From contig JAGTJL010000008.1 in NCBI GenBank assembly GCA_020746875.1, positions 1,302,001-1,366,000 of the forward strand: DNA of 64,000 nucleotides, written 5' to 3'. The notes beneath the pieces are model-generated. The model had not been told where the DNA came from, searched no databases, and saw only the letters and a program-made list of their open reading frames with translations. Source of the DNA: Rhexocercosporidium sp. MPI-PUGE-AT-0058. Lineage: Eukaryota; Ascomycota; Leotiomycetes; Helotiales. A program made the translations under genes and the position numbers. This document shows, in pieces, positions 11,827 to 22,747 of this stretch (position 1 is the stretch's first letter; every line of letters starts with the position of its first letter).

Positions 11827-14798
11827 ATGGGACCATCACTAAATAACCACTCTTCTTTCGTCCGCCCCAGGACCGGAGACCGCGAAGGTCGTCCAGGAAC
11901 TCGCGACCAGACTGATCAAAACTTGATCATTCCAAGCAGGACTTCTTCTCTGCACTCCCGGATTACACAGCCAATTCCTTCTACACTCAATGTCAAGCCT
12001 CAGCAGCGAACACCCAAGACGCTCACCCATGCCTACATGGTGTGTGGTGTTGGACGAGAGCCATCACAATGGGTGAAGGCACCGGCCCCAGCCCAGGGGA
12101 AAATTGGACATATGAAAGGAGCTGTTGGACAATTTTGGCTACCCGAGATTCTCGGTAGCAGTCCTAGACTGGAGCAGGATAACGAAATCGCCAGAGCCCT
12201 GCATGCTGCAATGAGGGTAAGTAGAGCTGCTCAAATCATACCGGACAATATTGACAAAAGTACAGGCTTGTTTCCCCCACGATGTAGAGATCTGCACTGG
12301 ACGCAGTCAACCGCACTGTGTGCACCATTCTTTCGTGCTCCAACAGGATTCTTCTCATACACTTTACGGTATCGCTCTTCGCGTCTGGTCCAGAGCTGAT
12401 GAGAAGCGGGCCGAAACTATTCGAGACCTCCGAAGGAGAACCGAATCAGACTTCTACGACTCCCCAGATGAGACATACTGGATCCCGTACTGCCTGTCAT
12501 TCTTGTCCCGATACCCATTGTACAACCTTTTGGGTGACTATCTTCGTGGCATGTGGATCCACTGGAACAAGGCTACTAACCTCTTCCATGCCGAGGAAGT
12601 TTCCCGCATTTTGAGCTTCCCAGCACCACGACTGAACGATCTTGTCCGGATTGACATGAAAGATTACGCACTCTGCTACCAATTTCCCTCTTCGCCAACC
12701 GGCTTCCAGAACTTCGCCATGTGGCCATTGTTTTCTTGCTTGTCCATTCCCAATATTGTTGGTGTGATAGAGGCAGCATTGTCCCCAACTCGCCGCATTG
12801 TCTTTGTCAGTCACTATCCTGCTATGCTCACAGTGGCAGCGGAGACTATTCGATACTGCGTTCGTGTGTACGAGTGGAGTGGTTTGTATGTTCCAGTCGT
12901 ACATGCGAGACACGCGAAGGAGTTAGTTCAGGAACCTGGTCCGTATATTCTTGGCATTACTGCCGAGTGCAGGTCGCTTTTTACCGCGCCTACCGACGCC
13001 CTGGTCGTGGATTTGGATCGCAACTTTGTCCTGACATCGAGCCCACCAACGGCTCTATCAGCAGGTCAACGTACCAAGATGGTCAACCGGATGACACAGG
13101 CTCTCAACGGAGATGTGACACCCTCAGGAGTTCCACAGCACCTCCGATCAGCATATGGTGGAGGAAAATTGGTTCCCGCTGGACAGATAATTGTGATGCG
13201 TGGGGAAGTCGAATCCATCCAGGATCCCGAGTGGTGGAACCAGGATTCCATTATGGCCGTTATGGATCATGTTTGCGAAAAAATGGTAAGTTTCGTCTGA
13301 TCTCATATACCCCTGGGGGTGTATAAGTCGCACATTTACTGATCGTCGTTTCACAACAGGGAAGGAACACCGGGATGAAGGCAGTGTTTGGCGGAGCTGT
13401 CAAGAAGCCTCTCATGACCAAGGTTTCGATGAGACATCTGAATGAGATTGTTCGTGAAAGAAACCAGTACTCTCGAGACGCTCTCGAGGCTTGGCAAGAT
13501 TTCATCAACCTCAAGGGTCGTATGGACACCGAACTCGGCAAGGTCACCAAGAGAAATAACTTCCTCGTTGAGGAGCTGGAGAGCTGGAAGCAACAGGTAT
13601 GCTTCACTGTTCCAACTCGAATTCAAGTACTGACAAAAGACAGTTTCTCAAATTCCAAGCGTTTGCTGAGCAGCTTACTAAAGAGACTCAAGATCTCAAG
13701 GTCAAGATTGAGAACCACAAGCGTGAAAACAGACGTCTCTCTGGCCTTATCGATCAACAGAAGGACGATGCCGCCCGCCTTACAGTTCGTCTGTCCGGTA
13801 CCGAGAAGCAACGTGACGATGCTCTTGAAGCTCTAGTCCTTCAACAAGAGATTGCTGAAGAACTTGAGCGTGAGCGGAAGCGCAACAAGAAGGAACTGGC
13901 CGCTCTTCAACACACCAACGTCACTATCCTCCGCCAGAGAGATGAGGCTCAACGTGTGGTCCTTCACCTGCGTGCCTTGATCAGTGGCCAAACTCATCAC
14001 ATGGAGCATATTGTCCGAACCCTCGGCAAGAGCCCTGAGTTAGTCGAGTACATCGAGCATGGTTATGATGAGGAGGAAGGTGACCTTGAAGATATTGCCG
14101 AGGAGGGTAAGAATGAGGAAAACGGCGAGCTGTCCCCTGCGTCGGAATCTCGATCTTCATCCCGTGCCTACCGAAACAGCACCAATGGCGACGACATGAC
14201 CCCAGAAATGGAGAAGCGTTTGAACAATGGTCTTCGTAACAGCAAGCGATACAGCCAGATGAGCATTGTGGATGTTGCCGATCGCCACTTGAAGGACAAG
14301 ACCGATGCCATTGCCCACATCATTCGAAACATCAGCGAGCAGTGTGCTGCCGCTGTGGAGGGTCTTCAACTCGCTCACGATGCCGAGGTCGAGGCCGAAG
14401 AATTGGCATTGAAGGAAGCTCGTGGTCACCATCGTGTGAGCAACTTTTCAACCCTCAGCGCCAGTGATGACGGTCACTCGAACGGGGGATCTGAGAATGG
14501 AGATGATAGTCATCTAAACCCTAGTGGGCGTGCATCCAGTATTCCCCCAACCCCGGATCTCATCCACAACAGATCGAGTACCTCTATGTCAATTGCAAGC
14601 GTCACAACCACTCCAGAACGTAGCAGTCAGCAATACAACATTGGGACCGATATCCCAACCAAGATTGTCGAGGATAGTGATGAGGAATTGGAGGGCAGAA
14701 GCGAAAATGAGGGGATGAGTGCTACCGAGCATGTTGGAAAACCAAACATGATGCGCAGACCCGCTGGGGCAAGATTGAGCGCTCTTGGCGGCCGTTAG
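11827..14798 (+). CDS. DENN-domain protein with C-terminal coiled coil
   Basis: Four exons (11827-12216, 12266-13285, 13360-13596, 13644-14798) give 933 residues, with all junctions in phase 0. Residues about 60-210 form a uDENN-like module (FVLQQDSSHTLYGIALRVW). Residues about 235-400 form the cDENN core, containing LFSCLSIPNIVGVIEAAL, RRIVFVSHYPAML and WSGLYVPVV. The dDENN part is weak. Residues about 490-660 are a long charged coiled coil. The C-terminus is Ser/Asn-rich and acidic. DENN proteins are typically guanine-nucleotide exchange factors for Rab GTPases and act in membrane traffic; the Rab substrate cannot be told from the sequence. The ATG at 11827 follows a very long CT-rich leader, and homologs may start slightly differently. 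Confidence 0.85.
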
Positions 14799-16091
14799 GA
14801 CGTCCATAAATTTCTTGAAAATTGAGTTCTTTTTTTATTTTTAGCAACTGTAACCTGTTTTGGGACGGCGTTCATAACTGGAGGACTTGTTTTGTGTGTC
14901 ATGCTTTTACCGGCTTTGCTGTACTATGCTGTCGCTGCTTTTTATTTGTTGAATTGGAAGACATACCATACCTTCTTGTGGTCGGGGAAAGGAAGAACAA
15001 AAGGATTTAGTTGTACAAGAACGACGAGCGAGAGGTGCGAAGGTGTGAGCAGGAGAAGGAGCTTTTTTGGAGAGGGACAGGAAGTTTTTTTGTTGTTGTT
15101 TAATACCACTCGGCGTATATAGTATATTAAGATCAAAGATTAAGACTTCATGAAGGATCGTTTCGATTTGATTTATATAGTTGTGAATATATTGATCTTC
15201 ATCTATCTATACCTATCACACTTACACTACATCTATCCATTCAATGTCAAATCCCCCCTCACTCCCGACCCCGCAAATCACATCTCTACATCCTATCACT
15301 TAGGCAGGTCGGCGTGTCGTCCCGGAACTCGTCTCCGGGACATAACATGAAGTGAAGGACCTTCTGCTCCGCATCCGCGCCTCGCGTGAAAGTGTCCGGG
15401 CATCAACTCCGAATGAGACGTGCAACAAAAAGACTTGAAGGTGGGGGATGGGGAGGGGTTTTAATGTTGCTATCTCCAGTCAGACTCTTCCTTATTTGCA
15501 AACATTTCCACGAATACAGTAGGTCCGCTATTGCCGCCGGTTCTACTTGTCCAGTGTATCTCTCGACAATCGGCTTCACTAACACCAAAGACCCGATGAG
15601 ATTTATGTTCCGAAGCAACTCTCTTTTCAAGTAATAGAAATCAAAGCTGGCACATGAGTGGGTTGTGAAAGTGAACTTAGACTCTGAAATACCTCGAGGA
15701 AAACTATGTATTCTACAAGATATCAAATTTAGTCTTAAATCTACTCATTAATAAAGCCTCGATCTTCGTTCGACCCCTTGAGTAATATGTTTTTCTTTTA
15801 ATTAGTAAGCAGAGCGATGCATTCGCGCTTTTCAAGCCTTTAAACTCTTGAACTTCGTTGATCGCTTATACTACTTACATGTATAAAACTATCTTTTCTT
15901 AAACTAATAACTATGCAATAATACTTTAACCTTTAGAAATCGAAACGAAGTTCCAAATCTAAAATAGTTTAAACCTAAAGTAGTCTGACTAATACTACGC
16001 TTGATGTATAAATAAAACGCCCGGAACCAAAGGAAATAAATTTTTGTATTCGCAGTATATTTGGTTCTGTTCTTTTTGGCTATATTCAACG
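14799..16091. other. Intergenic region with an AT-rich patch
   Basis: This is the 3' flank of the DENN gene followed by a gene-free stretch. From about 15700 to 16080 the sequence falls to about 31% G+C by hand count (15721-16020), far below the neighbouring genes. It is rich in TA-containing words and has no open frame of note. That composition is typical of repeat remnants altered by RIP mutation in ascomycetes, but no element family can be named. Confidence 0.5.
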
Positions 16092-16948
16092 TCACACACG
16101 GAGTGCCCTCCTCAAATCAAACACATTCTTTCCATTTCCCTCATCTTTTCCCTCCCCGCGGCCAGGGAGCACATATCCCCTCTGGTTACTCAAGGCTTTG
16201 ATTCCATTCCTCTCAAATTGTGTCGTAAAATGTGTATGTCCGAAAACCCATGCCTTCACCCCATCCCAACTACTGTCCCCCAGTAGATCAGTTGCAAACG
16301 CAGAGCTCCATGGATTCCCAGCATTCGCCAGACTCGATGTCCCTTGAATCGACGGCGCATGGTGCGTAACAACAAGAACACGTCTTGCCCGTTCACCCTT
16401 CGCTCTCAATGTATTCTGCTGCTTAATATCTGAGACTTGAAGGCGCAGCCACGTGAGATCGGCGTCGTGGGCAGTATTGTGATCATCAACAGTCCACGCC
16501 TCAATCTTCTCAAAGTCTTTGACTTTCATCCGCACCGTTTCCCTAGCATCCTCGGTCACTCTGGACCAAAGCGTGCATCCCAGAACCGTGATGTCAGAAT
16601 TCGGCACATTGAAACGTCGTTGGTGCAGCAATACTAGTTTTCCCTTCAAGACAGCCTCCTTTTCCAGCTTCTGAGCCCTTTCTGGTCCCGCGAGAGATGA
16701 GAGGCAATAGAATTCGTGGTTTCCAAGAACGAGGAAGTCCTTTTCGAATTGTGCAGTCTGTTTGGCGAGGAATCCCAGGTACGGCTTGTAGTCGATGAGG
16801 CGGCCGATATCACCTGCAAGAATGAGGTATGGCGCGCCGGTGGAATGCTGAAGGAGGAGTATTGTTGGCCGACTTCTAGGTGAAGATCGGATAAGATCTG
16901 GAAGGCTGAGGTGCAGGACTGGCTAAACAACGAGCGAATCTTGTTCAT
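16092..16948 (-). pseudogene. Calcineurin-like metallophosphoesterase, broken by a single-base frameshift
   Basis: The gene reads leftward from an ATG at 16948 (MNKIRSLFS) and is a metallophosphoesterase of the kind common in ascomycetes. All five metal-site blocks are visible: SDLHLE near the start, then GDIGR, GNHEF, THHAPS and GHTH. The first block lies in one frame. From GDIGR onward the reading moves to another frame, and the switch falls at about 16831-16840 in the palindrome GGCGCGCC. One added G there would restore the continuous family pattern. No intron can explain it, because the conserved AGDIGR block spans the site. The remaining codons are otherwise undamaged, so this is either a very recent inactivation or an assembly error. 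The substrate is unknown. Confidence 0.8.
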
Positions 16949-18345
16949 GGCAGAGGATTTAGGGTCCAGCGTCCTGAACTCGTGTGTGCCAAGGATTATC
17001 AAAGAAAGGAAGACTTCACAGCTTCATAGTCGAAATAAAACTTCGTGTTACTGCCACGCCTTCGTTGAGATTTGTGTGCCAGAGGCCATGGTTCTAAAGG
17101 CTCCGTCGCTCCTGCATGAAACAGGTTTCTTCGAGCACGACGAAATCGAAGAGTTTGGTTGTACAACGAGTACAAACGAGGCTGTCCTAGATTCCGATCT
17201 TCGTGTTGGCTCAGTTGGTGTCGTCTTCGAGCTGAAGAACAGGTAACTGAAGATTACGACTTCAAAACTGTGTACAAATCATGAAAATTTCGATACCGAA
17301 GTCCGAATTCTTCATATTCGTTGATGACCCTGACATACCACGGATCTCTTGTAGGAAGAACTACCCGCCTCAATTGCTTTGGCACCCAAATAACCCCGAT
17401 TCTCGAAGCATGTAATCGGGAATTGTGGTACTTACGACAAGAAGCTCCATACAACAGGATTGTGGACTATTCTATCTTATATTGATCGGTCTTATGATGC
17501 TGCATATCGTCGTCTTCTCGGAAAATTGGGCATAGAAATGTCCTTGTTAGCTGTGTGGATGGTTGTGAATATCATCTGGATTAAAGGCTCAACGACGGAT
17601 AAACCGATCGAGCAAGTTCACAATGTTGTCAAGATGGGAATATAGGCTTCATCGAGGAAGCTATTATCTCGATCTCAACGCCCTCAGTTAATTTAAGTAT
17701 TATAAAGCCAAAGCGCCAGTATTGGCCTAATTGGCTAGTGCTATCTGATCTGGGGTGGATTGTTTGCGTACGAGGTCAAAAGAAACGAGTGGTACCTGGT
17801 TTAAGCGATGTTTACCTAGTGCGGTAATTACGCACCACATTATACCTCTACGAATACAGAATATCAGGAAGTGAGTGAATGAATCTTAAGGTCAACAAAG
17901 GCAACTTACCTGAAACCGCGATCCTTCCCCTGTGCATCCTCAGCTTCCGGTTACGACATTAAAATTCTGAGAGTAGAAAAGGGGTTTTAATTAAAACTGT
18001 ACATACCCATCAAGTACTTTCTGTAGCTAGAGGTCGGATCACGTTACTATTCTAGAGTGCCAACACCCTGTGGATACAAAATACACGAAAGTGTTTTACG
18101 GGAATTTAAATCGCATGTTTTGCTTTTCAAGGAGAGAGCAAGAGATCATTGAACTTTTCATTCGAAGTGTACCCTGCTTCAGAATCCATACCGGTTACTA
18201 GTACTGTAGCTCGTGTTTAGTGCTTTCCGCTCATGAGCTCGCCGGCTAGGGAATCAGAGTCCTCATGCCTAGCTGTCCATCCCCGGAAAGAAACATTTCA
18301 AAGGAAAATGCATAGCAAGAGTTTTTCAATCAACCCCTTCCCTGC
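16949..18345. other. Intergenic region with a possible degraded gene
   Basis: No intact gene is seen. Between about 17040 and 17640 on the + strand, protein-like segments run through several frames (VLDSDLRVGSVGVVFELKN, then IPRISCRKNYPPQLLWHP, then ILEACNRELWYLRQEAPYNR), interrupted by stops. Some resemble the C-terminal halves of 2EXR-type proteins, but the match is weak. 17700-18150 is AT-rich and without coding signal. Confidence 0.35.
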
Positions 18346-19677
18346 CTAAAACGCAGCAGTCAACCCCCTCCTCCCCACTCTCCGCGCCGCCCACTCCCTC
18401 GCTAGAACCGCCAGCCTCCGACTCGGATTCCCACAAAGGCCTTGCAGACACACACCAGGTAACTCATCCGACTCCTCAGCGCAACACGTCTTGATAGCGC
18501 AGATATTTCCTGAAGTGGAGGAACCGCTGCTGCTGCAGTCCTCGTCTGTGGCGCAGGGGGTTAGTTCGCTGCAGACGCCGTTGGAGCCGCAGAAGCCGGC
18601 GTTGGTGGTGAGGGAAGAGGTGGAGGCGAAGCAGAAGCATGATGCGTTGGAGCTGCTAGTAGGGAGTTTAGTTTGTGGTTTGGGGAGTTTGGAAGGGCTT
18701 GGGATTGGGTGGAAGGTGGGATGTTGGAGTACTGTATAGCCTAGGGGGGTGGAGGTGAGACGGGACGTACCAGTTGGTTATATCGCCGCAGGATTGGGCG
18801 CGGCACTGCGTGTTTGTGCATGAGCCTGTTATGGTGTTCTGTTAGTGATAGATGGTAACATTCGAATTTTGTGGGTAGTTGCGAGAGGGAATTGATGTTT
18901 GGTATTCACTTAAATAGGTGTGGAGAAAGGGGTAGCGAGATCTGACTTGCCTTGTTCGCAAACTCCTGATAGGCAGACTGTACCGCAGGATCCGCAGTTG
19001 AGAGGATCGGTGAGTGTGTTCGCGGTACAAGTCGGTGTAGGTGGCGTTGTTGATGCAGTTGTGCTTGTCGGCGTGGTTAAACTTAAACTTGAGCTTGAGC
19101 TTGTGGATGTTGTGCTGGCTGAGACGGTCACAGTTGTGGTTGTGGTGATGAAGTCCCACCAGTATATTGTCTCGGTGGTCTATGAATACTTATAAGCAAG
19201 TCAACTACTAAACTTTCCTATATTTTTAGTAGGAAAGGAGGGGACAAAAGGAAAGAAACCTACAGCTGTAGTATCAGTCACAACCGTAGCAATAATACCC
19301 AAACACGAGCACGCGCTCGAATAAGCAAAATAATCCACACAAGGTGTCGCATACGGAGGAATAGGACGGAAATCAATCTGTCTCTTATCACTGTTGGCAT
19401 TGGCGATCACTGTCGGTGTCGCTGTCACGAAAACAGTAGATGTTTCCTCGGCCCAGGTCAGCCACGACGTGATTGTGACTCCGAAGGGAAAGTCGGTGAT
19501 GACTAGGGCGCTGCTACAGTCTGCGGAGGCCGTCTTGAGATGACCGGGACCGCCTCGCGTGCCGCTTACGGCGCGGGCACAGTTGTCGGCGTTGCATTTT
19601 GTGGGGGTGTGAAGAGTATCGATTGCCGCTAGGGTGAGAGATGTGAGGGAGAGGAAGAGGAGGAGATTGAGAGACAT
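18346..19677 (-). CDS. Secreted cysteine-rich protein with Ser/Thr-rich linker
   Basis: Four exons (19677-19264, 19179-18951, 18825-18771, 18652-18346) encode 334 residues and join in frame. The N-terminus MSLNLLLFLSLTSLTLAA is a clear signal peptide. Residues about 20-140 contain spaced Cys residues. A Ser/Thr-rich stretch of about 40 residues follows (TTTTTVTVSASTTSTSSSSS), probably an O-glycosylated linker. The C-terminal third is dense in Cys (CGSCGTVCLSGVCEQG, SCFCFAS, CATDEDC, KTCCAEE). No catalytic motif or GPI signal is seen. Such proteins are extracellular or wall-associated; I cannot name a family or claim an effector role. Intron 2 (18826-18950) starts with GC rather than GT. Confidence 0.75.
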
Positions 19678-21001
19678 TACGTGAGGGATTTACAGTACGC
19701 TTCAGAAAACGAGAGGGGAGGAAATTGGATGTAGTGTAAGCGAAGAAATAGAAGGGAAGATAGCAATTAAGTATATGTTTTTATGGTTAGATGGTATCTT
19801 GCGTTCCTGTTCAACGAAATTGAGAGGGGAAATGCTGATACTGCTGTGTATGGTTTCTATGGATCCCCTTGTGAGGCATAGCAGCTTGATTTAGTTGTAC
19901 TAAAGCGGTTCACAGCAGGGCTTTTGCGACCTGAGGACGCAGACATTCACATTATCTGTTGGAATCTTGACATTGGCCGAGGTTCCTCTCATGAAATATG
20001 CTGGTTATGTGTCATCCCTTTTCTGCACTTGCCATTTCTTTGAAGGGCACACTGCTGGGAGTTGAAGGGTTGAGCACAGTAAACCTGAACGACAACATGG
20101 TCAAGCATCAGACGAGAAACTGCTCATCATATACGGTAGTTTGTAGGAACTGTACGCAAGCTCCCGTTCATGCACCCCTCAACGGATTTGACGTCGTGTC
20201 ACTCGAGGCAGCGCAACCTCGAATATGTATGGATCGACTCTATGAAATATCGGGCAGATACATGGAATCTCTATGCCATTGAGGCAGAGCCCTAGTGCTT
20301 CGTTGAGGGGTATGATATGTTGTTACGAGCAGGATCTACGCTTGTTGTAGTTTGTGATACAGAGACTAGGCACTGGCCTGGTTCTGTACGCTGTTCAGTC
20401 TCACCGCCGATGTTCGGGCAGGACGAACGGAACAAAGCATGACTGTTTGTAACAGAGAGCGTGTAACCTGTAACATGAGGTACGCACGTGGATATCAGAA
20501 AATGCTCGTGGGGTGGTTCCAGCGATTTGAAGATGTGGAACTTGCTAGCAATGCTAGGAAGAGGTTGCTGCGTGAGAGCTTGAAACAGTGTTAAAATCAA
20601 TAGCTGCTGTAGTAGCTTCTTGATTTATTGTCAGAGAACAAAAGCAACCGGAGGGTTGATCACAGTAAGTTTCGTACCTGCTCGAAAGGGCCGACATGTT
20701 GCGGATATCTGCTTGCTGCAAGGGTCCGATTCTACTCGCAGCTTGAAGTGGGCTGGATTGGAAATTTGTGACTTGAAAGGTCGTAGCTATTCACAGGGTT
20801 GTAAAATCAGAAAGCGCTGGTTCTTGGCATGGAAAGCCACACTAGCGGCGATTGGTCGTGGAGTGCAGTGCTTGAATCCAAGAAGATGCTGAACTGAACA
20901 CACGTAGTACGATCCTGAAAATGTCATTGGTAAGTGCCAGCTTCACCTCGATGGGAAAGGTTGCTAGTAGAGGAGCCGATTCGAACCACCATCTCATTTC
21001 A
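19678..21001. other. Intergenic region
   Basis: This contains the promoter of the secreted protein gene and the 3' flank of the dehydrogenase gene. An 11-bp inverted repeat (ACCCCTCAACG at about 20174 and its complement at about 20301) is the only structure noted. Open frames at 19998-20282 and 20620-20892 have no recognisable features. Confidence 0.4.
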
Positions 21002-22058
21002 TCATGCTAGCTTCCCAGGGACAAAAGGGTGTCCAGCGCTCAGCCCTCCATCAACAGCCCATGCTTGACCGTTGACATAGCTGCTCTCATCACTACCCAA
21101 GAACAAAGCAACTCTAGCAACTTCATCTGCCTGTGCTCCTCTTCTCAGAGGATTGAGTTGGCCGATCTTCTTCTCGGTTCCCTTTGCCCTGGCTGCCTCG
21201 TACATAATAGCAGTCATGCCAGTCTCGATCACACCAGGACATATGGCGTTCATTCGAATACCTGTCCCGGCCAACTGATACGAAATGGTTTGTGCCAGGG
21301 ATATCACGCCGGATTTAGAAGCCGAGTAGTCGCTCGAGCCCGCGTTCGATCGAATGCCTGCCACCGATGCAGTAGCCACTATGCTACCCGAAGGATACTT
21401 CTTCTCCTTGTTTGTCAACATCATTGCAGGTGCCGCATACTTGGCTGCGAGATGTACGCTGTACATGTTAACCTAGTCCCGCAGGACCAAAAAGCTTGGG
21501 TACTAACCTGACAACATTCGTCTTCAGCGTATGCATAAATTCGTCCGACGAGATATCCGTGAAGATCCTGGGTTGCCCAACAATCCCGGCATTCGCGAAG
21601 AAGATGTCCAGTCGTCCATACGTCAAGACAGCCTCATCTACCACGGCCTTGACTGCATCCTCGTCGGATGCATCGAACCTCCGCACATGTATGTCCACAT
21701 TCGGGTATAACGATGCAATCTCGCGCTTATGGGTTTCTAGATGCGAATCGCTGAAGTCGCAGATGTAGACGGCTCTTGCACCATTCTGCGCGAACTGGTG
21801 TGCTGATGCACGTCCAATGCCGAGGGGAGAATTGGTTCCTGAGATAGAGTCAGATCCTGGGCATTTGGATACTTTGGGTTCGAGAGAAGGGGCTGCCTCA
21901 CCTGTCACAATCACAACCTTTCCTTCGACCCTGGGCTTGGTGGGATCAGGTGCAATCTTCTTGAGGACGGGGATATCTTCGAATTTGCCCTGGTCTCCAA
22001 TGGGAGCTACCAGCTGCTCGCTGAGGGCTTGCAGTCTTCTCTTTGTAACAGAGGACAT
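21002..22058 (-). CDS. Short-chain dehydrogenase/reductase (SDR)
   Basis: Three exons (22058-21902, 21838-21508, 21458-21002) encode 314 residues in frame. After a 46-residue N-terminal extension, the Rossmann nucleotide site reads VTGTNSPLGIGRA. This is the fungal variant with two extra residues between TG and GIG. The ANAG motif, the catalytic Ser in ATASVAG and the YSASK motif (Tyr207, Lys211) are all present. The C-terminus VNGQAWAVDGGLS is typical of classical SDRs. The enzyme should use NAD(H) or NADP(H) for an alcohol/ketone redox reaction; the substrate is unknown. Intron 1 splits the glycine-rich motif between T and G. The gene is divergent from the TBC gene, with about 690 bp between starts. 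Confidence 0.88.
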
Positions 22059-22747
22059 AATGACGCGGTTCGAGTAGTGAAAGATTGGACAAGGTTGTAG
22101 GTAGAGAGTAGCTAGAAAGAAAGAAAGATAGAAACTTAGCTCTCTGGTATCTTCTTCTTGGGAGGAGGTTGTCCACAACTCCACAGTCAGTCAGTCAGCT
22201 TGATGGATGCGGGGAGCTGTCTCCAGGCCGAGAAACCTGGGGCTGGACCGAGGGACAAAATAGGCCAATCAGAGCAAAGGGAGCCAGCCCACTGAAGCCT
22301 ATGTCTAACACCACTGAACAGCAAGTATTGTTCCTGGGCATGCAACTCCAGAGGGTGCATGCTGTACAGGACACCAATCCAGCAATCTCTAGGGCTATCA
22401 GGACCGTTGATTGTGTGACGGAGTGTGAAGGCAGGGGTCGCACCAGAGAGTACAGTAGAAGCGTGGATGTAGTCGTGCTCGTGCTCGTGCTCGCGTGTGT
22501 GTACGACGTACGAGATTCTATGAGCCATTTGCGTGCTCACAATACTCTCATACCAGAAGGAAATCACGCAAACTTCGGGTAACCACTCAGCCAGCAAGCA
22601 AGAGACAAATTAGAAAGAGGCGCCCCCAAAGTAAAAGAGAAAGGAAAGAAACATTTTGTTGTAAGTCCGGGGTGAAGAAGCACTTGAAAGTGTCTTGTAT
22701 TTATTTCTGTTGTGCTGTGCTGGCTGGAATATCTTACGCGAATTTTT
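22059..22747. promoter_or_regulatory. Divergent promoter region of the SDR and TBC genes
   Basis: A 690-bp shared upstream region. It contains CGTGCT triplet repeats at about 22470-22492 and GT-rich words. No binding site was assigned. Confidence 0.45.

Noticed and set aside
20174..20311. 11-bp inverted repeat as possible MITE ends
   Set aside because: No target-site duplication and no further similarity beyond 11 bp.
20970..20995. GGTTCGAATC-like word (minus strand) resembling a tRNA T-loop
   Set aside because: The stem around it does not pair and there is no A box or cloverleaf. The 5' side runs into the SDR coding region.
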